Notes: generated from the letters alone by a model not told the origin. Shown: positions 8,868 through 18,447, counted from the stretch's first letter. The stretch is 64,000 bases of DNA from an uncultured Alistipes sp. (GCA_905213895.1 CAJMKE010000003.1:1-64000); one strand, 5' to 3'. Translations and numbers: made by a program.

Positions 8868-9453
8868 TCTCTCCGCTCCGAAAAACGATGTGTCCATTCA
8901 ATTAAAGTTGGGTGGACACTCTTTTTCTACGGCATCTCTGCCGCCCGAAACGGCGAATGCCGACACGATAACGTTCGTCGTCGAGACGCATAAGGTTACG
9001 CTGGTTCCGAAACGGGCATTCGACGAATCCTCGGCGGGCGATTATCTTTCCGCCGTCGGATTGCCTTGTGCGGAGGACGAAACTACCGTTTGCAGCGAAA
9101 TGCAGGCGGACACGATAGCGGTAATGGCGATAAGCCGCACTGCCCTATCCGAAATCATCGCCGCATTCGGCGTGCGAGCCAAATTCACGTCGCCTCTGTT
9201 ATGCAGCGACCACGACGGAAAGCACAATATTTCAATACGCATTACGGACGGCGTCGCCTATTATCGGGCTTTCGACAACGGGCTGCAAGCGGCGGAAGCG
9301 ATAAAAACCGTATCCGACGACGATATACTTTATTATACTGTACGCATCGCCGAGGCATTGGATTTCGGCAAGGATTCCGTCATATATATCAAAGGCGGCA
9401 AATTGGCGGCAAAACTCGTCAAACGTTATTTCAAGAACGTGATATGCGAATAA
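8845..9453 (+). CDS. DUF3822 family protein
   Basis: 202 aa, cytoplasmic, function unknown. In Bacteroidetes this family typically sits directly before rsmD, as here. The fold appears to be a divergent actin-like or pilus-assembly-like ATPase half (two repeated alpha/beta units); this is inference from the alternation of strands and helices. The start at 8845 lies inside the preceding gene and the last codons overlap the rsmD start by 10 bp, which implies translational coupling across the operon. Confidence 0.75.
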   Translation: MKPETGNNLSAPKNDVSIQLKLGGHSFSTASLPPETANADTITFVVETHKVTLVPKRAFDESSAGDYLSAVGLPCAEDETTVCSEMQADTIAVMAISRTALSEIIAAFGVRAKFTSPLLCSDHDGKHNISIRITDGVAYYRAFDNGLQAAEAIKTVSDDDILYYTVRIAEALDFGKDSVIYIKGGKLAAKLVKRYFKNVICE

Positions 9454-9977
9454 TAAGCGGCAAATATCGCGGCAGGAGCATCAATCCGCCCAAGAATCTG
9501 CGTGCGCGTCCTACAACGGATTTCGCCAAGGAGAATCTGTTCAACGTACTGAACAATCTGGTAGATTACGAGGAGGCGGACATCCTCGACCTGTTCTCCG
9601 GCACCGGTTCCATCAGTTATGAATTCGCATCCCGAGGAGCGCGCAGCGTAACGTCGGTCGAGATAAACGCCGTGCATCACAATTTCATCAGGCAAACGGC
9701 TCGCGAACTCGGCGCATCGAACATCTATCCGGTCAAGGCGAACGCTTTTCTCTATTTGAAGAGTTGCCCCAAGAGTTTCGACGTGGTTTTCTCGGACGCG
9801 CCATACGATTTGGAAGGGTCGTCCGAAATCGTAGACCTCGTATTGAACGGGGATATACTCAAACCCGACGGGATATTCATTTTCGAGCATTCCGACCGCT
9901 ACGACTTCTCCGACAACAAATATTTTTGGCAATTAAGAAGTTACGGCAGCGTCCATTTTTCCATGTTCAGAAAGTGA
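9444..9977 (+). CDS. rsmD: 16S rRNA (guanine-966 N2)-methyltransferase
   Basis: Class I SAM-dependent methyltransferase (177 aa) that modifies G966 of 16S rRNA. The N-terminus MRIISGKYRGRSI is diagnostic of RsmD, followed by RPTTDFAKENLFNVL, the SAM-binding DLFSGTGSISYEFASRGA and the catalytic DAPY at the target-base pocket, in place of the more usual DPPY. The ATG at 9444 is chosen by this N-terminus; the frame is open much further upstream inside DUF3822 but in a non-coding register. It ends the operon shortly before the tRNA-Asp promoter. Confidence 0.93.
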   Translation: MRIISGKYRGRSINPPKNLRARPTTDFAKENLFNVLNNLVDYEEADILDLFSGTGSISYEFASRGARSVTSVEINAVHHNFIRQTARELGASNIYPVKANAFLYLKSCPKSFDVVFSDAPYDLEGSSEIVDLVLNGDILKPDGIFIFEHSDRYDFSDNKYFWQLRSYGSVHFSMFRK

Positions 9978-10008
9978 TAAAATTTTTCAAAAAAATGTCC
10001 GAAACCGA

Positions 10009-10038
10009 TTGCAGTTAGAAAAATTTACCCTATATTTG
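10009..10038 (+). promoter_or_regulatory. Promoter of tRNA-Asp
   Basis: TTG (10009-10011), 19 bp, TATATTTG (10031-10038), 22 bp before the mature tRNA 5' end. Confidence 0.75.
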
Positions 10039-10060
10039 CACTCGCATTCAGCAAAAGAAC

Positions 10061-10134
10061 GGTGCGTTAGTTCAGCTGGTTAGAATACGTGCCTGTCACG
10101 CACGGGGTCAGGGGTTCGAGTCCCCTACGCACCG
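10061..10134 (+). tRNA. tRNA-Asp (GTC)
   Basis: A full cloverleaf can be folded. The acceptor stem is GGTGCGT/ACGCACC, with D arm GTTCAGCTGGTTAGAAT, anticodon arm CGTGC-CTGTCAC-GCACG (anticodon GTC), variable loop GGGTC and T arm AGGGG-TTCGAGT-CCCCT. The discriminator base is G, as expected for Asp, and CCA is not encoded. Its last 14 bases fall in the 15-bp attachment core of the integrated element, which recurs at 61359. Confidence 0.96.
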
Positions 10135-10135
10135 C
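10121..10135 (+). repeat. attL core
   Basis: TCCCCTACGCACCGC, identical to 61359-61373. Because the element supplies the same tRNA 3' end, the tRNA-Asp gene stays intact. Confidence 0.85.
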
Positions 10136-10144
10136 AGACGAAGA

Positions 10145-10173
10145 AACGAGATGGTTACCACAACCGTCTCGTT
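10145..10173 (+). terminator. Terminator after tRNA-Asp, element-borne
   Basis: Hairpin AACGAGATGGTT/AACCGTCTCGTT (one G-T pair) followed by TTCTTTTG. It is inside the element, so it now ends the tRNA transcript in place of the original terminator at 61380. Confidence 0.8.
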
Positions 10174-10226
10174 TTCTTTTGTTTATATCCTATCGCACGA
10201 TGCGTCAAAGCGTTAGAAATCCGCTT

Positions 10227-10333
10227 CAGGTTACATATGTCTTACGCGAAACCGCCCCGAATCCGTTCCTGCGGACACTTCGGGACGCCCGAACGTAACC
10301 CATTCGTAACCGGCGCATCGCAATCGCGTAACC
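10227..10333. other. Left cluster of putative integrase arm sites
   Basis: The 302-bp gap between tRNA and integrase holds CAGGTTACAT (10227-10236), CGTAACC (10294-10300), CGTAACC (10305-10311) and GCGTAACC (10326-10333). The same two motifs occur near attR. A TATTTTTG at 10405-10412, with TTG 23 bp upstream, may drive the integrase. I see nothing else coding here. Confidence 0.6.
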
Positions 10334-10437
10334 TTGCCTCGGCTTGTCTTTGCGGCGCCCTTCATTGACTTTACCTATTTGTCAATCAAATAGTTGTGTT
10401 GGACTATTTTTGTCGAACCAATAAGTAAAGTATCGTT

Positions 10438-11751
10438 ATGAAGAAAGACACGAGCCAGCGGTTACACGAAAACGCCGCGAGACCGTCCCGAAGGTTACGG
10501 GCACAGAAAAGTACCTTCGCAGTAATTTTTATCATTCAGAAAGGCAAGATCCGCGAAGACGGCACCGTCCCTATCGTGGCGCGCATTACCGTCAACGGCG
10601 AAATGGTGCATTTCGCTACGAGGATGTACATCCACCCCGACCGCTGGCTGCCGAAAGACTACCGCACGGCGGGCAAGACCAAAGAGGAGAAACAGATCAA
10701 CGAAATGCTCGAAGAGTTGCGCGTGCTGATACGGCGCAAATACGACGAGATGCTTCGGCGCGAGGAGGTCATCACGGCCGGCAAACTTAAAAACGCCATC
10801 ACGGGCCTCGACCAGAACGCCACTACGTTATTGCAGGTTTGCGACCGTTTCATCGAGGATTATACCGACCTGCTCAAAACCGAGCAATGCTGCCGCGAAA
10901 CGTATCTGCGTTACAAACTGACCCGCAACCGACTTGCGGAGTTCATGCAGGCGCGCTACCGCCTGCCCGATATGGTGGTCAAGGAGCTGCATCCCCGCTT
11001 CGCTACCGATTTCGACCGGTGGCTGCGCATGAACTATCGGCTGACGAACAATTCGACGATGAAGCTGATGCGGCAGCTGAAGACCATGTTGCACGTCGGC
11101 TATTTGAACGGCTGGTCGAAGAACGATCCGCTGGCGGGCTACAAACTCCATTTCGAGAAGGTGGACAGAGGCTATCTGACCGACGAAGAACTGGACCGCC
11201 TCGCGAACAAGGTATTCGCCATGAAACGGCTCGAAGTCATCCGAGACCTCTTTCTGTTCAGCTGCTATACCGGCTTGGCCTATATCGACCTCAAACATCT
11301 ATCCACCGATATGCTCCGCCGATGGCCCGACGGCAATCTGTGGATCGACACCAAACGGCAGAAGACCGATGTTCCCGTGCATGTGCGCCTGCTCGACATT
11401 CCCATACGATTGATCGAGAAATACGGCGGTACGACCAAAGGCGGTTTGCTTTTCCCCGTCCCGTCGAATCAGAAGGTCAACTCCTACCTGAAAGAGATTG
11501 CAAGCGTGTGCGGCATCGACAAGGATTTGACATTCCACATGGCGCGCCACACCTTCGCTACGACCGTGACGCTGGCCAACGGAGTGCCGATCGAAACCGT
11601 ATCGAAGATGCTCGGACATACGAATATCCAGACGACGCAGATTTATGCGCGGGTCATCGACACGAAGATCAACAACGACATGGAGGTCCTCGCCGGCAAG
11701 CTGAACGCCAAGGCGATGATTCGCCCGACAACGGCTGCTGCCGGTTTATAA
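10438..11751 (+). CDS. int: Tyrosine integrase of the element
   Basis: Site-specific recombinase (437 aa), likely responsible for integration into tRNA-Asp because it lies next to attL. An Arm-binding domain (about 28-100, FIIQKGKIREDGTVPIVARI) is followed by a SAM-like core-binding domain (about 125-235) and the catalytic domain. Catalytic residues seen are HMARH (HxxR, about 366), LGHTN and the tyrosine in QIYARV (about 402). The usual box-I arginine is absent: the segment reads CYTGLAYIDLKHL, as in the Bacteroidetes transposon integrases related to IntDOT, where serine or alanine stands in. The first 25 residues are basic and of uncertain coding status. The ORF6N gene follows after 10 bp. 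Confidence 0.93.
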   Translation: MKKDTSQRLHENAARPSRRLRAQKSTFAVIFIIQKGKIREDGTVPIVARITVNGEMVHFATRMYIHPDRWLPKDYRTAGKTKEEKQINEMLEELRVLIRRKYDEMLRREEVITAGKLKNAITGLDQNATTLLQVCDRFIEDYTDLLKTEQCCRETYLRYKLTRNRLAEFMQARYRLPDMVVKELHPRFATDFDRWLRMNYRLTNNSTMKLMRQLKTMLHVGYLNGWSKNDPLAGYKLHFEKVDRGYLTDEELDRLANKVFAMKRLEVIRDLFLFSCYTGLAYIDLKHLSTDMLRRWPDGNLWIDTKRQKTDVPVHVRLLDIPIRLIEKYGGTTKGGLLFPVPSNQKVNSYLKEIASVCGIDKDLTFHMARHTFATTVTLANGVPIETVSKMLGHTNIQTTQIYARVIDTKINNDMEVLAGKLNAKAMIRPTTAAAGL

Positions 11752-11761
11752 ACGGATTCTT

Positions 11762-12352
11762 ATGGAATTGCAAATCATACAGAACAAGATTCACGAGGTG
11801 CGCGGCGTGCGGGTGATGCTGGACAAAGACCTCGCGGAGTTGTACGGCGTCGAAACCAAGGCTCTCAACCGTGCCGTCAAACGAAACATCGAACGCTTCC
11901 CGGAGCGGTTCATGTTTCAGATGACCAAGGAGGAGGCTTTAAGGTGCCGATTCGGCACCTTAAACGATATGCCGCTCGAACGAGGCAAACACCTGAAATA
12001 TCTACCCTATGCCTTTACGGAGCAAGGCGTTTCGATGTTGTCTGCCGTATTGCGAAGCCCGACGGCGATTCAGGTCAGCATCTCGATTATGGATGCGTTC
12101 GTCGCCATGCGCAACTGCATCCTGACCCGAACCGCCGAATCGGTCGAGATCGCACGACTCCGGGAGCGGGTTCTCGAACTCGAACAAACGACCGAAGAGA
12201 TATTGGGCGGAGTCAACGATCTTTCGGAAGACGTGCGCAAGGATATCGAAACGATTTACGAAGCGATCGGAGCGTTATCGGTCGAACTGCCGAAACGGAA
12301 TGCAGCCCGAAGGCCGATCGGATTTCGAGTTACTCCCGAAAAGGAACAGTAG
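11762..12352 (+). CDS. ORF6N domain DNA-binding protein
   Basis: 196 aa. The N-terminal ORF6N domain (KilA-N related, about residues 5-90) shows IHEVRGVRVMLDKDLAELYG and LPYAFTEQGVSMLSAVLRS, both typical. The C-terminal half is a coiled coil (about 125-175, ARLRERVLELEQTTEEI). Such proteins are common in Bacteroidetes phages and mobile elements and are thought to act as regulators or antirepressor-like DNA binders; the exact job here is unknown. It follows the integrase by 10 bp and is probably co-transcribed. Codons for LRCRFGTLN form a perfect inverted repeat at 11941-11961. Confidence 0.88.
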   Translation: MELQIIQNKIHEVRGVRVMLDKDLAELYGVETKALNRAVKRNIERFPERFMFQMTKEEALRCRFGTLNDMPLERGKHLKYLPYAFTEQGVSMLSAVLRSPTAIQVSISIMDAFVAMRNCILTRTAESVEIARLRERVLELEQTTEEILGGVNDLSEDVRKDIETIYEAIGALSVELPKRNAARRPIGFRVTPEKEQ

Positions 12353-12421
12353 CGCAACGGAGACAAAGTATCTCTTCCGTGCTCGCCGCCCCGTCTACCT
12401 TTACGCCAAAGGAGAGACGAG

Positions 12422-15286
12422 GTGGCGATTTTCGGTCTGAAATATTACGCAGACCTTCGCTCGAAATACAAGGGCGTCTTGTGGCGCGTGGAGATTTCGG
12501 AGCGTGGGTATGCAGGTCCGTCGGAAGAGATGGCCTTCGACGGCGGTACGCCGTTGCAGATCACGTGGGAGAAACGGGGCGACGAGTTCTACGTGCCGGT
12601 CAAGGCTTCGGAGGCGACCATCGATATCCTCTGCAAGGAGAATTTCCATTACCTGGCTCTGTTCACCTCCGATCCCCGTTATTTTCGCGTCTCGATCTTC
12701 CGCAATCGGCAACTCTATTGGCGGGGCTACGTTACCTCCGACCTCTACTCCGAAACCTTCACGGCTCCGCCCTATACCGTCACGGTCAAGGCCGTGGACG
12801 GCTTCAACCTCTTGTCGAGCATTCCGTTCCGCGACCTCGTACATATCGGCATCGCGGGCAGACGGTCGCTGTGGGAACTGCTCTCCTCCTGCATCGACCT
12901 GTTGGAGTTGGACCTCGATACGGCGGACTGGATGGACCTGTATGCCGAAGGGTTGGACGAGAACGCCTCTCCGCTCCGTCAAACCTATATCGACCTCGAA
13001 CGGCTCTACTACGTCTACGAGAAGCCTACCTATCGCGACATCCTCGAACTGTGCCTGCGTCCGTTCGCCGGACAAATCTTCCAGTCGAACGGAGCCCTGC
13101 ATATCCGCCGCGCCGTGTCGCTCTATCGAACCGCCCGTCCCGTGAATTTCTACCGCGTCGGCACGGAGCATCCCGTCGGACGGATCGTTACGGGCAACGG
13201 ACTGCGGCTCGTGATTCATACCGGTGCGCAGGTCGTCACATCGGCGGCACGCGAGCGCATCGACGGTATGTGGACGGGCGACCTGCACATCGAGGGAAGT
13301 TCGACGCTCGACATCGTCCCTGCGCTGCGCAAGGTCTCGGTCGATGTAAAGAACAAGAGCCTCGACAACCTGATCGCCCGCATCGGGTTCTACGATCCCG
13401 ACGCTTGGACGGATCCGCACGGCTTCGTCTCCGTGAAGAGCGGGGAGGAGCTCTATTTCAGCGGCGAGGATGCCTATCGGGGTGCGGAGGTCGTAACTCG
13501 CGGCTTTCCCGTCGAACAGTGCAACTTCCCGCTCGTATGGGAGTTCGGGTTGCAGACCTACCATCGGGAGTGGGGACTGGGTATTTACCGCCCGAACGAA
13601 AGCATCGATGTCGCGGTGCATTACGGTGTCCGCATCGTCGGCGAAAAGACGACATACAGCCTGACCGAAAACGGCTCGTGGGTGCAGTCCTCCGACGGGG
13701 AGATCGCGAGTACGGTCAAGACCGGCAACGAGCAGAATATGAAGATCGAGATCAACGGCATCCCCTGCGACGGCGAGTGGCGGTTCTTCATCCGGCAGAC
13801 GCTCATCGGCAAGATCACGACCTATACCGACCGCTTCGGCAATCCGAGCGGCCGCACCTCGGGCTATCAGGAGAGCGCCGCATTCCGCAAGATGACGCTC
13901 TCGATCGATGCGGGCGACAGCTACGACAAGGGATTGCGCTACGAGTCGCTCGTCGATCCCGCGAACAATGTCGATATGTTCGTAACGCTTCCCGTGAGCG
14001 ATATTCCCGCCATTCCGAACGACCGGCTGCTCTATGCGCTCTACTACCTCGATGCCGGCGGCAATCCCACGCGCATCTGGCATACGAAAGGTCGGAACGA
14101 CTACGACACGTTGGTCGGTCATATCGTGCAGGGAGCCTTACGGTATAAGCAGCTGCCGAGCCGCCGCATCACGGGCGAAATCTTCACGGGACAGCATATC
14201 GATATGAATACGGTGGTTCGGGACGACAAGTTCCTGAATGCCGCCTATTACCTGAACTCCATCGAGTTGAATGCCCTCGACGACTCCTATAACAGCGAAC
14301 TTACGGAGATGCCGCATCTGCTCGCGACGGAGAGACCGCCGGAGGGCGACGACTGCATAGCGGTCGCGACGCTCTCCTTCACGGTCGGCAAGGCGATCCG
14401 ATGCCTGAACCGGCTGCTGCTCCAATCCGCCGACAAAAAGGCGGTCTATGCTTTCGACGTCGCCACACGTCGGGTGCGGGAGATCTACCGCAACACGATA
14501 CCGTTCGAGATGTACGAGGCGGATGAGGGGTTCGTTGCGGTGGGCGGACAATCGGTTCGCTACCTCGATTATCGCGGCACGGTCGAACGGATATATACCC
14601 CATCGGAGGAGTACCGCAACGTCGCGACCTATATGGACGGGTATATCCATATCCTGAAATCTTACCGACAGTATATCGGTCCGCGCGGCGGCAATGCCGG
14701 CGGACGCAGCGCCACCACGGCGGAGGACGAGGATCCGAACTACCGCACCTATCGCTACCTCTCGTGTCCGGAGTGCAAATACGCTTCGTCCGACGTCTCG
14801 ACCGGCTATCGCGGACGGGGATATGCCTACGAGGGTACGTCGATGTCTGGGGCGATTCTCGCCCTGCGGCGCACGGAAAATACGATTGTCGTGAACACCT
14901 CTCATTATGCTTATCTGCACGACAAGCGGTTTCATCGGCCCTGCAAGATGCAGCAATTCGCCGCAGGCGAGCAGATCGTCACCGTCTCCGACAACTATAT
15001 AGGTATCAACGCCGACGATATGCTGTGGTTCTACCGGCGGGATTCGATTACCGAGCGGACGCTGCTCCGGCGCTTAGGACGCTGGGCGGATCATGCCGAC
15101 CATACGATGAGCGAGGTCGTGCATTCCTACGACGATGGCATCTTCATCTGGAACTTCCGCGACGACACGACGACCGACGTTCGGAACGCCGCCGGCTGGG
15201 GCGAGAATATCATGGGATTGTTCTTCATCTGCGGCGACCTCTATATCGTACGCGAACGAGCGATTTACAAATTCATTCCTGAATAA
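12422..15286 (+). CDS. Large phage tail protein (distal tail/hub type)
   Basis: 954 aa, starting at GTG after a GGAGAGACGAG sequence. The opening GLKYYADLRSKYKGVLWRVE, followed by beta-rich repeats, matches the large tail-tip proteins I know from Bacteroidetes siphophage-type prophages. No transmembrane segment or catalytic motif is seen. The central part (about 250-560) looks like stacked beta sandwiches. The last 350 residues contain YLDYRGTVERIYTP and similar blade-like repeats that could form a propeller facing the host. Usually such a gene lies after the tape measure gene; here it lies before it. Assignment to tail is likely, exact position in the tail tip is inference. Confidence 0.7.
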   Translation: MAIFGLKYYADLRSKYKGVLWRVEISERGYAGPSEEMAFDGGTPLQITWEKRGDEFYVPVKASEATIDILCKENFHYLALFTSDPRYFRVSIFRNRQLYWRGYVTSDLYSETFTAPPYTVTVKAVDGFNLLSSIPFRDLVHIGIAGRRSLWELLSSCIDLLELDLDTADWMDLYAEGLDENASPLRQTYIDLERLYYVYEKPTYRDILELCLRPFAGQIFQSNGALHIRRAVSLYRTARPVNFYRVGTEHPVGRIVTGNGLRLVIHTGAQVVTSAARERIDGMWTGDLHIEGSSTLDIVPALRKVSVDVKNKSLDNLIARIGFYDPDAWTDPHGFVSVKSGEELYFSGEDAYRGAEVVTRGFPVEQCNFPLVWEFGLQTYHREWGLGIYRPNESIDVAVHYGVRIVGEKTTYSLTENGSWVQSSDGEIASTVKTGNEQNMKIEINGIPCDGEWRFFIRQTLIGKITTYTDRFGNPSGRTSGYQESAAFRKMTLSIDAGDSYDKGLRYESLVDPANNVDMFVTLPVSDIPAIPNDRLLYALYYLDAGGNPTRIWHTKGRNDYDTLVGHIVQGALRYKQLPSRRITGEIFTGQHIDMNTVVRDDKFLNAAYYLNSIELNALDDSYNSELTEMPHLLATERPPEGDDCIAVATLSFTVGKAIRCLNRLLLQSADKKAVYAFDVATRRVREIYRNTIPFEMYEADEGFVAVGGQSVRYLDYRGTVERIYTPSEEYRNVATYMDGYIHILKSYRQYIGPRGGNAGGRSATTAEDEDPNYRTYRYLSCPECKYASSDVSTGYRGRGYAYEGTSMSGAILALRRTENTIVVNTSHYAYLHDKRFHRPCKMQQFAAGEQIVTVSDNYIGINADDMLWFYRRDSITERTLLRRLGRWADHADHTMSEVVHSYDDGIFIWNFRDDTTTDVRNAAGWGENIMGLFFICGDLYIVRERAIYKFIPE

Positions 15287-15296
15287 GTGCGAAACT

Positions 15297-15671
15297 ATGG
15301 AAACACTATCCATCATTCTGAACTTCATTCTCGCCAGCGGTCTGGCGGGAACGATCCTCTTTTTCAACGCGAAGAAGCGCAAGGAGAATGCAGCAGCCGA
15401 TTCGGTCGAATTAGAAAACACGGAGAAAGTCGTAGCGATCCAGTCCGAGCAGATCACACGGCTGGACGGGCGCGTGGAGAAACTCGAAGAGAAGGTCGGC
15501 AAACTCGAAATCATCATCGAGCACAAAGACGTGGAGATCGACCGTAGCCGCATCATCATCCGACAGGCATATAAATGCGCAACGCCGCCCGAGCAATGTC
15601 CGGTCTTGCTCAAAAGAGCCGAGTTGGAGCGCAAGCGCAAAGAGAACGACGAGAATAACCGAAAATCATAA
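15297..15671 (+). CDS. Single-pass membrane protein, holin-like
   Basis: 124 aa, starting 10 bp after the tail gene. One N-terminal membrane helix (residues 4-24, LSIILNFILASGLAGTILFF) is followed by KKRK and a long coiled coil (about 40-85). The C-terminus has a short segment with two cysteines, CATPPEQCPVL. It directly precedes the lysozyme-like gene, which suggests a lysis cassette in which it acts as holin or as a membrane anchor. The sequence alone does not prove hole formation. Confidence 0.6.
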   Translation: METLSIILNFILASGLAGTILFFNAKKRKENAAADSVELENTEKVVAIQSEQITRLDGRVEKLEEKVGKLEIIIEHKDVEIDRSRIIIRQAYKCATPPEQCPVLLKRAELERKRKENDENNRKS

Positions 15672-15675
15672 AGCA

Positions 15676-16083
15676 ATGAGCAGAGGATTAAACAATCGTA
15701 ATCCCGGCAATATCCGCCGATCGGCAACGAAGTATCTGGGCGAAGTTGCGCCCTCGCGCGATGCCGCATTCAAGCAGTTCGAGACGATGGCGTGGGGCTA
15801 CCGTGCGATGTTCGTGCTGCTGGACTCCTACTCCCGCAAGGGTTACCGGACAATCCGGCAGATGATCTCGCGCTACGCTCCGCCCATCGAGAACCATACT
15901 GAAAATTATATCCGTTGCGTGGCCGAATGGTCGGGCATCGGCGCCGACGAGCCATTGGATACGCAGGCGGGCGAGACGATGATCCCCATCGTGGCGGCTA
16001 TGTCGCGCGTGGAGAACGGGCGGCCGGCGGTACTATCGGACGTCGAGGCGGGCTGGACGCTCTATCTGCAACACAAACCCTAA
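15676..16083 (+). CDS. Lysozyme-like / structural protein P5 family
   Basis: 135 aa. The N-terminus GLNNRNPGNIRRS is the hallmark of phage peptidoglycan-degrading proteins of the P5/endolysin-like group common in Bacteroidetes prophages. The body has conserved aromatic and glutamate residues (AMFVLLDSYSRKGYRTIRQMI, then ENYIRCVAEWSG). It probably cleaves the glycan strand during lysis, or during entry if virion-bound. It lacks a signal peptide, which fits export through a holin. It lies 4 bp after the holin-like gene and 6 bp before the tape measure gene. Confidence 0.75.
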   Translation: MSRGLNNRNPGNIRRSATKYLGEVAPSRDAAFKQFETMAWGYRAMFVLLDSYSRKGYRTIRQMISRYAPPIENHTENYIRCVAEWSGIGADEPLDTQAGETMIPIVAAMSRVENGRPAVLSDVEAGWTLYLQHKP

Positions 16084-16089
16084 ACAGCC

Positions 16090-18447
16090 ATGTCCCGGAG
16101 AATCGCCGATTTACTTATAAAGATCGGAGCCGACTCGTATGAGTTCCAACAGAAGGCGCAGCAGGTCGAGAAAGGGCTCGGTTCGCTCGAAAAGAAGCTG
16201 ACCTCCGTCGGCAAGTCGCTCTCGTTGAAACTCTCCGCACCCCTTGCGGCATTGGGCGGCGTGTCGCTGCACCTGGCCGATGTGCAGGCCAAAGCCGAGG
16301 CGAAGGTGCAGCAGGCGCTCAAGGTTACGAATCAGGCCGTCGGTTACAACTTCCGGCAGCTGGCCGACTACGCTTCGGAGTTGCAGGGCAAGACGATTTT
16401 CGGCGACGAAACGATTCTCGACAAATCCACCGCCCGCCTGTTGGCTTTTACCAACATCACGGGCGAGAACTTCAAGCGCACGCAGGCGTTGGCATTGGAC
16501 CTCGCCACGGCGTTGGAGATGGATTTGGGTTCGGCGTCGTTGCAGTTGGGCAAAGCACTCTCCGATCCTGCGACGAAGCTCTCGTCGCTGTCGCGTGCCG
16601 GCATCACCTTTTCCAAAGAGCAGACGGAGGTAATCAAGAAACTCGCCGAGACGGGCGACATAGCCAAAGCGCAGGCGATGATCCTCGACGAGTTGGAGCG
16701 CAAGTTCGGCGGGCAGGCCGAAGCCGCCGCACGGACGGGACTCGGAGCCGTGCAGCAACTCAAGAATGCGTGGGGCGACTTCCTCGAACGGATCGGTGCG
16801 GCCATCATGCCTTTCGCGACGAAGATAGCGGGTGCGCTCTCGACAGTCGTACAGATGCTACAATCGATGTCGCCGGCGATGATGCAGACGATCGTCGTCG
16901 TGGCGGGGCTGGTCGCAGCGGTCGGCCCCCTTTCGCTCGGAATCGGCGCCGTGATCAAGGTGCTGCCGATGCTGGCGGCGGGATTTACAGCATTGCTGTC
17001 GCCCGTCGGATTGATTATGGCGGCGGTCCTCGCGCTCGGTGCGGCATTCGCCTATGCCCGCATCCAAAAGCAGAAGATGATAGACGAGATGGTCGAGACC
17101 GAATCGCTCGACGAGCTCGAACGCAAGTTGCAGGAGAATATCGCCGAGCAGAAAGAGATCATCGCCACGACGACCAAGACGCGGATAGTTCCGAATTTCG
17201 GGGGATTGGTCGCCGGTTTTACCTTGCAGAAAGTACCCGACGAATCGAAACTCGCACCCCTGCGCAAGGAGTACGATCTGCTGACGGCTGCTATCGAAAA
17301 GAAACGCGAAACGGAAAAGGAAGCGGCTGAAGCGCAGGCCGAACTGGACAAGGTAACGGACGAGGCTCGCAAGCAAACCGAGGAGTTGATGAAGTCCATC
17401 GCCGGAACCAACGCGCAGACGGAGCAGAGCACGGGCATCATCGGTAAATTGCAGGCGCGGATCGAGGCTCTCGAAAAGAAGAAACTGCTGCCCGAATCGA
17501 CCGTCGAGGATATCGCCGCAGCGAATGCCGAGATCGAGAAACTGCAAAAAGAGCTGGAGCGCATCAAGAATATCAAGCCCGCGGATCTGAAACCCGTCGT
17601 CAAGATGGACGGTATTCTGCCCGAGGGCTTCGAGTTGGAACTACCGGCGCCGAAACTCAAGATGGGCGATCTGAAACCCGTAACATCGCAATACGCGCAG
17701 CAGATGCAGGCGATATTTGGTGCGGTGCGCGAAGGATTGTACTGCTGGGCGGACGACAACAGCGCATACTTGCAGGAGCACGTCGCCGATACGGTCTCGA
17801 TGGTCGAGAATTACACGACGGCACTGACGGCAAAAGGCTGGTCGTTCTCGGCGGCACTGGAGCATGTCCACGCCACGATTGCGGAGGTGATGACGCGCTT
17901 CGATCAGCAGGTGTCGAAGTTTATGGCCGACAGCATCGTCGCTGCGGCGGAGGCTATCGGGCAGATCATTGCCGGCGATTTGGGATTCGGAGGGCTGATG
18001 AAAGCGATTCTGACGCAGTTCGCTTCCTTTCTGAAAAATATCGGCTCGCAGCTCATCGAGTTCGGCGTGATGATCATCGCCTTCAAGTCGGCGTTGAAAT
18101 CCGTCCTTGCGAACCCGTGGGCGGCGATCGCCATCGGTGCTGCGATGGTCGCAGCGGCAGCCGTGATGACGGCACTCATCAACAAGAATGCGGAGAAGAG
18201 CGTGCCGGCATTGGCCAACGGCGGTCTGGCATACGGCCCGACCTATGCGATGGTCGGCGACAATCCCAATGCCGGCACGGATCCCGAAGTCATCGCACCG
18301 CTGTCGAAGTTGCAGGCGATGCTCCCGACGGGCGGCAGCGCGCAGAACCTACGAATAACCCTCGGCGGTCAATTGACTGCCAAGGGTCGGGATTTGGTGT
18401 ATGTTCTCGGAAAAGAGAACTTCAAGTCAGAGGTGCTGGGAGGTTAG
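16090..18447 (+). CDS. Tail tape measure protein
   Basis: 785 aa; sets tail length and is ejected with DNA. The N-terminus IADLLIKIGADSYEFQQKAQ is the standard start of siphovirus tape measures. A helical region follows (TMP domain about 60-230, FGDETILDKSTARLLAFTNI), then two or three hydrophobic segments (about 255-325), a coiled coil (about 340-510) and a glycine/alanine-rich hydrophobic C-terminal part. The end GPTYAMVGDNPNAGTDPEVI is a common tape measure ending. It would predict a tail of roughly 115 nm by the usual 1.5 A per residue rule. It lies downstream of tail-tip and lysis genes, an unusual order. Confidence 0.9.
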   Translation: MSRRIADLLIKIGADSYEFQQKAQQVEKGLGSLEKKLTSVGKSLSLKLSAPLAALGGVSLHLADVQAKAEAKVQQALKVTNQAVGYNFRQLADYASELQGKTIFGDETILDKSTARLLAFTNITGENFKRTQALALDLATALEMDLGSASLQLGKALSDPATKLSSLSRAGITFSKEQTEVIKKLAETGDIAKAQAMILDELERKFGGQAEAAARTGLGAVQQLKNAWGDFLERIGAAIMPFATKIAGALSTVVQMLQSMSPAMMQTIVVVAGLVAAVGPLSLGIGAVIKVLPMLAAGFTALLSPVGLIMAAVLALGAAFAYARIQKQKMIDEMVETESLDELERKLQENIAEQKEIIATTTKTRIVPNFGGLVAGFTLQKVPDESKLAPLRKEYDLLTAAIEKKRETEKEAAEAQAELDKVTDEARKQTEELMKSIAGTNAQTEQSTGIIGKLQARIEALEKKKLLPESTVEDIAAANAEIEKLQKELERIKNIKPADLKPVVKMDGILPEGFELELPAPKLKMGDLKPVTSQYAQQMQAIFGAVREGLYCWADDNSAYLQEHVADTVSMVENYTTALTAKGWSFSAALEHVHATIAEVMTRFDQQVSKFMADSIVAAAEAIGQIIAGDLGFGGLMKAILTQFASFLKNIGSQLIEFGVMIIAFKSALKSVLANPWAAIAIGAAMVAAAAVMTALINKNAEKSVPALANGGLAYGPTYAMVGDNPNAGTDPEVIAPLSKLQAMLPTGGSAQNLRITLGGQLTAKGRDLVYVLGKENFKSEVLGG

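Noticed and set aside
12944..14148. Arginine-rich open frames overlapping the large tail gene on both strands
   Set aside because: Low-complexity composition and lack of start sites; the 954-aa frame has the phage tail N-terminus and fits its neighbours.
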